This document shows positions 51,347 through 59,689 of a DNA stretch of 64,000 bases, piece after piece. The translations under genes were made by a program, and so were the position numbers. The stretch covers positions 1 through 64,000 of the forward strand of contig JAEZIB010000141.1 of assembly GCA_023416275.1 (NCBI GenBank), read 5' to 3'. Positions within the stretch are counted from its first letter, which is position 1. Every line of letters begins with the position of its first letter. The notes below the pieces were generated by a model. It did not search any database, was not told the DNA's origin, and saw only the letters and a program-made list of their open reading frames with translations. The DNA is from Bacillota bacterium. Its GTDB lineage: Bacteria; Bacillota; Clostridia; Acetivibrionales; DSM-1351.

Positions 51347-53710
51347 ATGAAAATGAGAAGGATCATATCTAAGCTTACAAGAACTTCCATTATGAGTGCT
51401 GTTGTCCTCAGTATGCTAGCAAGTCCAGCTGGGGCAATAGATGTAAGCGCAGCTGATTTGGAATTTAACTATGCAAAAGCATTGCAGTACTCACAATACT
51501 TTTACGATGCTAATATGTGTGGTACAGATGTTAATGAGAATAATCTATACGTATGGAGAAAAGACTGCCATACATACGACGCTAAGCTCAAACTAGATGC
51601 TACAAATACAAATATGTCAGCAAGCTTCATTGCTGCAAATAAAAGCGTTTTAGACCCTGATGGAGATGGTACTGTAGACGTTTCTGGCGGTTTCCACGAT
51701 GCAGGTGACCATGTAAAATTCGGCATGCCAGAAGCATATTCTGGTTCCACATTGGGATGGGGCTTTTATGAATTCAGAGAACAGTATGAAGCTACTGAAC
51801 AGGATGCCCATGCTAAAACAATATTAAGATATTTCAATGATTATTTTATGAGATGTACTTTCTTAGACAAATCAGATAAAGTTGTAGCTTTCTGCTATCA
51901 GGTAGGTGATGGTGATGTTGACCACGCTTATTGGCAGGCTCCTGAAATTGACAAAATGTTCAGAAGAGGTTGGTTCGCTACTGAGGCGCTGCCTTCAACT
52001 GACTGCATTACAGCAGCAGCAGCTTCTCTTACTGTTAACTACTTGAATTTCAAGGACGAAGATCCTGAGTATGCAGAAAAAAATCTTAGATATGCAAAAG
52101 CATTATTCGAATTTGCAGAAAATACTCCAGAAAAAGCAGTTAATAATGATGGACCTAAAGGATACTATGGTTCAACAAAATGGCAGGATGACTACTGCTG
52201 GGCAGCAGCATGGCTTTATTTAGCGACACAGGACGATCATTATCTGGAGGAATTATTCCCATTATTTGATTACTATGCACCTTCCTGCTGGACTCATTGC
52301 TGGAATGATGTTTGGGCTGGTACAGCATGTCTTTTAGGTGAAATAGACGACTTATATGATAAAGACAGCGACACCTTTGAAAACAGATACAAAACAGCTA
52401 CTAACAAGAGTCCTTACGAAGACATAGACTTCTGGAGTCAAGTAGCAAAAACAGTAGACAATTGGATGCAAGGAAGAACTCCTCAGGTAACGCCAGCAGG
52501 ATACTCTTTCCTCAGCCAATGGGGTTCAGCAAGATATAACACTGCTACACAGCTAATAGCTTTAGTTTATGACAAGCACCATGGTGATAAAGCTTCTAAA
52601 TATGGTGAGTGGGCAAAGTCTCAGATGAATTATATAATGGGTGATAATCCAATGAATCGCTGTTATATAGTAGGATACAGCGACATTTCCGCTAAGTATC
52701 CTCACCATAGAGCAGCTTCAGGCTTATCAAAATGTGAAGATCCCGATCCACACAGATTTGTGCTTTACGGTGCATTAGTTGGCGGTCCGGACGCAAAAGA
52801 CCAACACGTAGATGTTACATCAGATTATATCTACAATGAAGTAACCATCGACTATAACGCTGCATTTGTTGGTGCTTGTGCAGGTCTCTACCGCTACTTT
52901 GCAGACCCATCAATGAAAATCACACCAGATTTCCCTCCACCACCTGGAAATAGTGAAGACCCTGATCACCCATTAGTTCCCGAGTACTGGGTAGAAGGTT
53001 TCTGTAAAGATATGGTACAAGATGGTGAATCAAAAGCTACTGAAATAACTATGTATGTAAAAGCTAAAAATGTTAGCGAAGCTTCAGAAAAAATTTCTGT
53101 AAGATATTATTTCGATGCTACAGGAATGAAATCTATTCATCCTAACGAAATGGAATTGAGAGAACTATATGACCAAGCCTACGTAGAAGGTGGCGAAGGC
53201 GTTAATGGAGTTCTTACCGGCCCTATTAAGTATGAAAGCTCAAAATTAGGTGATAACAAGATTTACTATGTTGAGGTAACATGGGATGGTTATCCTATCG
53301 CAGGTTCCAATAAGAAATATCAGCTTGCACTTGGCACTTACGCTTGGCAGAATTCCTGGGATCCTAAAGACGACTGGAGCCATGATGGCCTGAACACAAC
53401 AGACGATAACTGGACAGGAGTACCAATGAGAACAGATAAAATTTGTGTTTATGATAATGGTGTTCTTGTGGGAGGTATTGAACCAGATGGAACTAAGCCT
53501 GAAACCACTACTCCAGACCCAGAAATTACAAAGGGTGACTTAAACGGTGATAAAGAAGTAAATGCATTAGACTATGCGGCACTGAAAATGCACCTTTTAG
53601 GTTCAAAGCCTCTGACTGATGACTTATTAAAAGCAGCAGACATGAATGATGATAAATCAGTAGATGCGATAGATTTTGCTTTACTTAAAAAGCAGTTGTT
53701 AGGAATGTAA
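51347..53710 (+). CDS. Cellulosomal cellulase GH9 with CBM3c, dockerin
   Basis: A 787-residue protein. The GH9 domain has the same motifs as its upstream neighbour (FHDAGDHVKFGM, YPHHRAASG, DYIYNEVTIDYN). Residues about 545-705 are a CBM3c (PEYWVEGFCKDMVQDGESKA and IYYVEVTWDGYPIAGSN), which feeds cellulose chains to the catalytic site in processive endoglucanases. The dockerin from about 730 reads GDLNGDKEVNALD and ADMNDDKSVDAID. GAAAGGAAGG precedes the ATG. A strong terminator follows at 53718. Confidence 0.9.
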   Translation: MKMRRIISKLTRTSIMSAVVLSMLASPAGAIDVSAADLEFNYAKALQYSQYFYDANMCGTDVNENNLYVWRKDCHTYDAKLKLDATNTNMSASFIAANKSVLDPDGDGTVDVSGGFHDAGDHVKFGMPEAYSGSTLGWGFYEFREQYEATEQDAHAKTILRYFNDYFMRCTFLDKSDKVVAFCYQVGDGDVDHAYWQAPEIDKMFRRGWFATEALPSTDCITAAAASLTVNYLNFKDEDPEYAEKNLRYAKALFEFAENTPEKAVNNDGPKGYYGSTKWQDDYCWAAAWLYLATQDDHYLEELFPLFDYYAPSCWTHCWNDVWAGTACLLGEIDDLYDKDSDTFENRYKTATNKSPYEDIDFWSQVAKTVDNWMQGRTPQVTPAGYSFLSQWGSARYNTATQLIALVYDKHHGDKASKYGEWAKSQMNYIMGDNPMNRCYIVGYSDISAKYPHHRAASGLSKCEDPDPHRFVLYGALVGGPDAKDQHVDVTSDYIYNEVTIDYNAAFVGACAGLYRYFADPSMKITPDFPPPPGNSEDPDHPLVPEYWVEGFCKDMVQDGESKATEITMYVKAKNVSEASEKISVRYYFDATGMKSIHPNEMELRELYDQAYVEGGEGVNGVLTGPIKYESSKLGDNKIYYVEVTWDGYPIAGSNKKYQLALGTYAWQNSWDPKDDWSHDGLNTTDDNWTGVPMRTDKICVYDNGVLVGGIEPDGTKPETTTPDPEITKGDLNGDKEVNALDYAALKMHLLGSKPLTDDLLKAADMNDDKSVDAIDFALLKKQLLGM

Positions 53711-53717
53711 TAATATA

Positions 53718-53760
53718 GGCGGTCAAAGCTCATATATATTGAGTCTTGACCGCCTGATTT
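53718..53760 (+). terminator. Terminator after GH9-CBM3c
   Basis: GGCGGTCAAAGCTCA (53718-53732) pairs with the arm ending TTGACCGCC at 53754. GATTTT follows on the plus strand. The convergent gene at 53777 may share it. Confidence 0.7.
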
Positions 53761-53776
53761 TCACTGTAATATAACT

Positions 53777-54778
53777 TTATTTCAATTTTTTAATTATATC
53801 CTCTAGAACATTTCTTTCATATTCAATTAACTCTTGAAACAGTTTAAAATGCTTATCTAAAATACCTTTATTCTTTGTAATATTGTATTTAATGCATTTA
53901 GATAATAACAATTTATATTTAACACATAAATAATCATACTTTTTGTCAAATTCCTCGTTAGGCAGATAGCCTCTATCCATTAAATAGACCACTCTGTTTT
54001 TCATCAATTCTTTATGGTCAACTATTAAGTAAATTTGTCTCAAATTAAAGTAATAATTATCGCCATATTTATCAATTAAACCTTTTTGGTTTTCAAGCAC
54101 TAAATTGTGAACCTTGAAGCCAAAAATGCTAGGTATACATTCTTCACTTTCATTCAGCATTGTTTTAGAATACAAATAGTGATTGAAGCTACTTTTTGCT
54201 TGTGCATAGTTGAACATATATGGCTCTTCAGGAATTATTATGTTCTGAATATAATGCATACTAAAGTAGTAAGGGTCATCATTTTCATTCTTCCAGTATC
54301 CATCTAGCACTTCTGCAAATGTACATGTAAAATGTCCATACATTCCATTATCACCATTATCAGAGCAAAGGAACTCTTGTTTTTGGTCATCATATCCGTA
54401 TATTAACATTTCATGGGTAAGGTGTCCCTTTTGATACCACATTTTATGAAAGGGTATGTAAAATCTATCAATATAAATAAAGCAATAGGCCCCATTATCT
54501 ATTTTATTTTTAATTACATCCACTAAGGACTGCTCCCCATTCTCCTCCAAATCAGATTTCGTCAAAATATAATGGCTAATGAAAGGGCACCCGTCTAATA
54601 AGCTCCTGTATCTGTCAAAAAACACAAGGTCGTTCTCTAATAAATATTTTAATTGAATAAAATTACTATATACCCACGGCATAATGTTTTCACTATTTGG
54701 CAGAATGGAAAACAAGCCTCCATAAAAAGAATAACCGCTAAGTAACGGACTCTGGTTGATAAATAGCTCTTTTTTCAT
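53777..54778 (-). CDS. BtrH N-terminal-like (papain-like) protein
   Basis: A 333-residue protein. The middle YIDRFYIPFHKMWYQKGHLT followed by HEMLIYGYDD and FLCSDN resembles the butirosin biosynthesis protein H N-terminal domain (a C39/papain-like fold). These proteins transfer acyl chains or process peptides in natural-product and RiPP pathways. Here it stands alone with no biosynthetic neighbours. The catalytic Cys is not evident in this reading; the N-terminal CPFISHY could contain it. GGGGAGAGG lies upstream of the ATG. Confidence 0.55.
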   Translation of the reverse strand: MKKELFINQSPLLSGYSFYGGLFSILPNSENIMPWVYSNFIQLKYLLENDLVFFDRYRSLLDGCPFISHYILTKSDLEENGEQSLVDVIKNKIDNGAYCFIYIDRFYIPFHKMWYQKGHLTHEMLIYGYDDQKQEFLCSDNGDNGMYGHFTCTFAEVLDGYWKNENDDPYYFSMHYIQNIIIPEEPYMFNYAQAKSSFNHYLYSKTMLNESEECIPSIFGFKVHNLVLENQKGLIDKYGDNYYFNLRQIYLIVDHKELMKNRVVYLMDRGYLPNEEFDKKYDYLCVKYKLLLSKCIKYNITKNKGILDKHFKLFQELIEYERNVLEDIIKKLK

Positions 54779-55370
54779 AACCTATCCTCTCCCCTATTTT
54801 ATTTCTTAATCAAAAGCCGAATCGTGTCATTTTTTCAGCAAAAACACTAGTTGAAGTAAATAGTATAAAATACATACTTCCATTAATTTGACACGGTTTT
54901 TCCTTACAAAATTATCTAAAATTACATTATCACACATGTTTTTTACAGTCAATATGTGTTTGTAATCAATTACTATCCAATTGAAAGTTGTTATACCGAC
55001 TGTAAATACTCTTGAACTTTGATGAATAATAAGAAATAACTATACTTTTATTTTCTTACTATTTAGTATATTATTAATAGTATATGAATGACTTAAACCT
55101 CATAACATTTTTATCTATACATATGGTTTTAAATGTAATGAGTTTAGTTTTTCTTTATATAAAGATAAAATTAAAATGTCCGATATTAAAATTTAATTAC
55201 TATTAGCTGAATACATTATATTCTGTTTTTAATGAGTATTGCTGAAGGCTATGTCAGTATTGAATTTTACCACTATAGAGATATGCTTAGCGTAAATGTT
55301 CATAAACAGCGCAAGTTGGCAAACCACCAACTTTGCTATGTTAATAAAATAAAGATAAGGATGAGTAAAA
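54779..55370. other. Intergenic region between BtrH-like and branching enzyme genes
   Basis: An AT-rich gap of about 590 bases. AAGTTGG (55313-55319) and CCAACTT (55327-55333) form a small hairpin 37 bases before the branching enzyme start. A weak CGTGTCA and TGACACG inverted pair lies near 54825-54895. No gene was seen. Confidence 0.4.
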
Positions 55371-57332
55371 ATGACTAAAGAATACGGGATTTTGAAAATC
55401 GACCCATTTCTAAGACCTTTTTCCAGTGACATTGAGCTGCGTATGAATCGTTACAAGGAAGTCAGATACATGCTAGTTGAAGACAATAACTCACTTACGT
55501 CTTTTGCTAACGGTCATCTTTATTATGGTTTTCACCCAACAGAAGACGGCTGGGTTTATAGGGAGTGGGCTCCAAATGCACAAGAAATCTCATTAATTGG
55601 GGATTTTAATGACTGGAATGAAGAATCACACAAGATGAAAAAGCTTCCAAACGGTAACTGGGAGTTGATTGTTAAAGGCAAGCTTCCGCACCAATCTAGA
55701 GTTCGGTTGAAATTAAAGGCCAACAACACCACATATGATCGTATACCACTTTATTGCAAACGAATTATTCAGCATCCCCAATCAAAAAATTTTGATGGAG
55801 TCATATGGTACCCACCTGAAAAATTTGAATGGCATGATGCAGACTTTAAACCATTGACTCCTTTATTCATCTATGAATGTCATATCGGTATGTCTGGAGA
55901 AAAAGAAGATGTATCTACCTTTTCTGAATTTGTTGAAAACATTTTACCCCGTATAAAAAAACTTGGCTATACTACAATTCAAATTATGGCTATTATGGAG
56001 CATCCATATTATGGCTCTTTTGGTTATCAGGTATCTAACTTTTTCGCAGTTTCATCTCGTTTTGGAACACCTGAAGAGTTCAAGGCCCTCGTAGATGCAG
56101 CACATAGTTTAGGTATAGCAGTAATCATGGATTTAGTTCATTCTCATACTGTAAGAAATACAGTTGAGGGCCTATCCGAGTTTGACGGAACTGATTTTCA
56201 GTTTTGCCATCATGGCAGTAAAGGTGATCACCCTGATTGGAATACTCGCCTCTTTAACTATGGAAAGCCCGAGGTTCAGCATTTTCTACTGTCCAATATT
56301 AAATATTGGCTAGAAGAATACCATTTGGACGGTTTTCGTTTTGATGGGGTAACCTCTATGTTATACCATCATCACGGCAGAGGAACTGCTTTTGATAATT
56401 ACGAAAAGTACTTTTCAACGAGTACCGATCTCGAAGCCATAACATACCTTCAGCTAGCTACAGAAGTTGCTAAAGAAGTAAATCCTAATTGTATACTTAT
56501 TGCTGAGGACATGAGCGGAATGCCTGGTATGTGCTTACCTATAGCTGTAGGAGGAATAGGCTTTGATTACAGGTTAGGTATGGGGTTGCCAGATTTTCTT
56601 ATTAAAATGATGAAAACTCAGGATGACTTTTGGCATATGGGAACACTATGGTATGAGTTGACAACACGCAGACCACAAGAAAAAGTAATTGGCTATACAG
56701 AATCTCATGATCAGGCTCTCGTAGGAGATAAAACTATTATTTTCTGGCTGGCAGATAAAGAAATGTATTTTCATATGGATAAAGCCTCAAATAATGAAGG
56801 TATTGACAGAGCTATCGCCTTGCACAAAATGTTGCGTTTTATTACGTGTACCCTTGGTGGTGACGGCTATTTGAACTTTATGGGCAATGAATTCGGACAT
56901 CCTGAATGGATTGATTTCCCACGTGAAGGCAATGGCTGGAGCTATAAATATGCAAGGCGCCAATGGAGCTTAGTTGACAATCACTTTTTAAAATATGAAT
57001 ATCTAAATAATTTTGACAAAGCCATGCTAAGTTTCATAGCAGACAATGAATTATACCTCGAACCTGTTCGGCTGCTATATGTGAATGAATTCAGTAAAAT
57101 TATTGCATTTACAAAGGGTGATTATACACTCATATTCAATTTCCATCCTCAAAATAGTTATGTCCATGAATTAAAGGATACCTCTTTATTTAAAATTGTA
57201 TTCCATAGCGCATGGAAGCAGTTTGGAGGTTTTGTGGACGAAGCTCTGAATGAAGGTCTGCTTTTAGAAGATGGTGTTGTTGTAGACCGCAGAACAGCAG
57301 TGGTAATTGAATATATGAAAAAGGACTATTAA
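55371..57332 (+). CDS. glgB: 1,4-alpha-glucan branching enzyme (GH13)
   Basis: A 653-residue protein with an N-terminal CBM48-like region (VYREWAPNAQEISLIGDFND, residues 60-85) and a GH13 barrel: DGFRFDGVTSM with the catalytic Asp near 325, LIAEDMSGMPG with the acid Glu near 379, and ESHDQALVGD. It closes with an all-beta C-terminus. This layout resembles eukaryote-type (GH13_8) branching enzymes, which add alpha-1,6 branches to glycogen or starch-like glucans. AAGGATG precedes the ATG. It is not cellulosomal: no signal peptide and no dockerin. Two hairpins follow. Confidence 0.85.
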   Translation: MTKEYGILKIDPFLRPFSSDIELRMNRYKEVRYMLVEDNNSLTSFANGHLYYGFHPTEDGWVYREWAPNAQEISLIGDFNDWNEESHKMKKLPNGNWELIVKGKLPHQSRVRLKLKANNTTYDRIPLYCKRIIQHPQSKNFDGVIWYPPEKFEWHDADFKPLTPLFIYECHIGMSGEKEDVSTFSEFVENILPRIKKLGYTTIQIMAIMEHPYYGSFGYQVSNFFAVSSRFGTPEEFKALVDAAHSLGIAVIMDLVHSHTVRNTVEGLSEFDGTDFQFCHHGSKGDHPDWNTRLFNYGKPEVQHFLLSNIKYWLEEYHLDGFRFDGVTSMLYHHHGRGTAFDNYEKYFSTSTDLEAITYLQLATEVAKEVNPNCILIAEDMSGMPGMCLPIAVGGIGFDYRLGMGLPDFLIKMMKTQDDFWHMGTLWYELTTRRPQEKVIGYTESHDQALVGDKTIIFWLADKEMYFHMDKASNNEGIDRAIALHKMLRFITCTLGGDGYLNFMGNEFGHPEWIDFPREGNGWSYKYARRQWSLVDNHFLKYEYLNNFDKAMLSFIADNELYLEPVRLLYVNEFSKIIAFTKGDYTLIFNFHPQNSYVHELKDTSLFKIVFHSAWKQFGGFVDEALNEGLLLEDGVVVDRRTAVVIEYMKKDY

Positions 57333-57364
57333 TAATCTGCTATAATATTATAAAGAATAAATGT

Positions 57365-57410
57365 AAACCCTACAAAATACTGTATGTGTATTTTATAGGG
57401 TTTATTTTAA
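57365..57410 (+). terminator. Terminator after glgB
   Basis: AAACCCTACAAAATAC pairs with GTATTTTATAGGGTTT around a short loop, followed by ATTTTAA. Confidence 0.75.
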
Positions 57411-57490
57411 GTTAATACAATTCTACCATTTCATATAAAGCTATTTTGTAGTGCATGTAAAACTTGCCAACTACCATTTAAAGCCTTCGT

Positions 57491-57511
57491 CCGATAAGCT
57501 ATCGGTTTTTT
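57491..57511 (+). terminator. Second short hairpin with T-run
   Basis: CCGATA, a 3-base loop AGC, TATCGG and then TTTTTT. The stem is only six pairs, but the T-run is good. Confidence 0.45.
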
Positions 57512-57612
57512 ACGTGAATTATGCTTTGAACTCAGAGCTAGCATCTAAACCAAAATGTTCGTCGATGTCATCAAATTTTTAGTCGATAGTAATTGACTAT
57601 AAGAAAATATAA

Positions 57613-58929
57613 TTACTTATTTTCAAATGGATTCATTACTGTCCCAATAAATATAGGCAGTTTTGTTCCATTTTCAACTATTGCGTATACAAATGGGCGA
57701 TTGAGAATCACTTTATTTTCATATGGAGTTGATTTTTCAGCCATCTCCACCTTTGTTACAGCACCAGCCTTAGTTCCAACCTCACTAAACTGAATATATG
57801 TTTTGTGGAGAATATCCTTTATATAGATTCCTTCATAAGGAGTGGCCATTTTACTAAAGTTTGCCATACTATCGTCAAAAGCATCTACAAAGCCTAATTG
57901 CTTTAGAGGTTCAACCAATTTAGCTTCAAAAGCATATTCAAACTTTGGAACACATATGCCTATTGCCTTTCCTCCATTGCCGCTGTCTATAAAGCTTTGA
58001 AAGCTCTTGCTATCAAGATTTTTTATACACTCCTGAATTGATATTTTTTCATTTGGAAGCATTGCAACAAAGCTATACTTTCCACCCTTATAAGGCTTAA
58101 TAAATCCTGTTGCAATATCATTTTTAAGATAAGTTTCTTTTGATGAATTAAAGAATATCCCCTCTATAATATTACCATTTGAAAGTTTAAAACCACTATT
58201 AATAGCCTCATATTTGTCAAACTGAGTTTTCCATTCTGCTTCAAATAATAATGTATTTATTAAAAACATTATTGAGTCACCGCTTATTTCTTCTATTATT
58301 TTGTCAATAAGCCCATCAGTATTCTTATACACCCATTTATTAATATCTGTTACTGTATCAGGTGAATAAAAATCTGCTTTAAATATATCAGCCTTGTAAT
58401 AATCTGCATTTGTCTGTAAGAAATCACGGTTTACTCTTAAATCATCTCTATACCAGATAGAATTTGCTAGTCTCACAGCATTGCCGTTAACTGAATCTGA
58501 CAATTCATTTTGAAGCATAGAACTCATATTATAATAGTAATAATTTAATTGCTTTGTTGAAAATTTGCCCTTACCCAGTAACTGAAGAAATTGCTCCAAT
58601 GTTCTGCCATCTGAACCATTCGATGTCATTCCCATTGCTAGTGCAACAGAGGTAGGAGATACAAGAGAGTTTTTGTCTAGATCAACAGATTGCCTAAATA
58701 AATCAAATGAAAAATCCTGTGTAGCAGTTATAAAACTTTGTGGCAAAAATGGAACTTTTACTAGTTCTTTAGCTGCTATATCCCTTGTTAAGTCCTCTGC
58801 TTCTGCACTAACAGTGCTTATTCCAAATACAAGGGAATTTAATACTAAAGCAAAGATTAATACAAATGATTTTAAAACTTTTAGGTTTGACTTTCTGTCT
58901 TTTGTAAAAAATTCAGAATTTTTGTTCAT
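57613..58929 (-). CDS. Secreted serpin (no dockerin)
   Basis: A 438-residue protein with a signal peptide (about 1-43) and a serpin fold: SLVSPTSVALAMGMTSNGSD, LANSIWYR, NTLLFEAEWKTQFD and a C-terminal HKTYIQFSEVGTKAGAVTKV with NRPFVYAIVENGTKLPIFIG. The reactive-centre loop lies just before FVYAIVE. Cellulosome producers encode serpins that bear dockerins and guard the complex against proteases; this one has no dockerin, so it probably acts free or cell-associated. AGGAGG precedes the ATG. Confidence 0.85.
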   Translation of the reverse strand: MNKNSEFFTKDRKSNLKVLKSFVLIFALVLNSLVFGISTVSAEAEDLTRDIAAKELVKVPFLPQSFITATQDFSFDLFRQSVDLDKNSLVSPTSVALAMGMTSNGSDGRTLEQFLQLLGKGKFSTKQLNYYYYNMSSMLQNELSDSVNGNAVRLANSIWYRDDLRVNRDFLQTNADYYKADIFKADFYSPDTVTDINKWVYKNTDGLIDKIIEEISGDSIMFLINTLLFEAEWKTQFDKYEAINSGFKLSNGNIIEGIFFNSSKETYLKNDIATGFIKPYKGGKYSFVAMLPNEKISIQECIKNLDSKSFQSFIDSGNGGKAIGICVPKFEYAFEAKLVEPLKQLGFVDAFDDSMANFSKMATPYEGIYIKDILHKTYIQFSEVGTKAGAVTKVEMAEKSTPYENKVILNRPFVYAIVENGTKLPIFIGTVMNPFENK

Positions 58930-59372
58930 CTTATAATCCTCCTGTTTATAAATTTATTAACTTTGGTCTTTTATTGGACTGTGCTCAATATTATAATTCG
59001 CCTAAAGTCCAATATTTTTTTACTGAAGGCTCAAACCGTAATTCACAGCTAAAATACATCTGCTGAAAAACAAATAGTTTGATACAAACCTCCGCACTTA
59101 CAAAAACACACATTTGAATATTAGCTACTTGGTTTCCGTGCTGTAGGAAGTCTTTAAACTGTAATTGACTTTAGTAGGGTGTTTTATAACTCTGCAAATT
59201 GGCATCATATGAATTAATTAAACCTGAAGATAACTTTCAAATCCATTTAATGCCTTATTTAAGAAATGGTAGAAGTATGTATACTAAAATTTTATCATAT
59301 ATTGTTTATTCTTACAATGCTGTTAATTTATCTTTAATAAGCTGAAATACATATCTAAATCCATATATTTTT

Positions 59373-59433
59373 AATATTACACGTAACATGATATAATATT
59401 ACTTGTAATATGTAATAATATTACTTATAATAT
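59373..59433 (+). repeat. Three operator-like repeats at 22-bp spacing
   Basis: AATATTACACGTAACAT (59373), AATATTACTTGTAATAT (59395) and AATATTACTTATAATAT (59417) are palindrome-like and begin exactly 22 bases apart, on one DNA face. They may bind a regulator of the mannanase gene. Low sequence complexity is a caution. Confidence 0.5.
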
Positions 59434-59588
59434 AATATGATATAATAATTTAAAATATTTTAAATAATCCATAATTATGACATATAATTTCATATAAGTT
59501 TTACTTGGCCCTTCACCATTTTATTCAGTTTTAATTTTTTATAGTTAGTAATTACCAATTTAAATTTTAAAATGTTCACTGCTAAAAA

Positions 59589-59597
59589 GAAAGGAGG
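59589..59597 (+). promoter_or_regulatory. STAB-SD-like sequence, GH5_8 leader
   Basis: GAAAGGAGG stands 93 bases before the GH5_8 ATG, with no start codon at the usual distance. It resembles the stabilising Shine-Dalgarno of cry3A-type leaders. Confidence 0.4.
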
Positions 59598-59689
59598 TTA
59601 AGTATTATTACTTCAAGTCCATCTATACAAGGATGGATAGTTAGAATCTGTAAAACTTATTAATTTATTAAAGAGAGGAATGAAAAGTA

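Larger units (their letters stand above)
58930..59689. other. Divergent intergenic region, serpin and GH5_8
   Basis: About 760 bases. It contains three 22-base-spaced inverted repeats at 59373-59433, then GAAAGGAGG at 59589, 93 bases upstream of the GH5_8 ATG. No gene was found. Confidence 0.45.
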
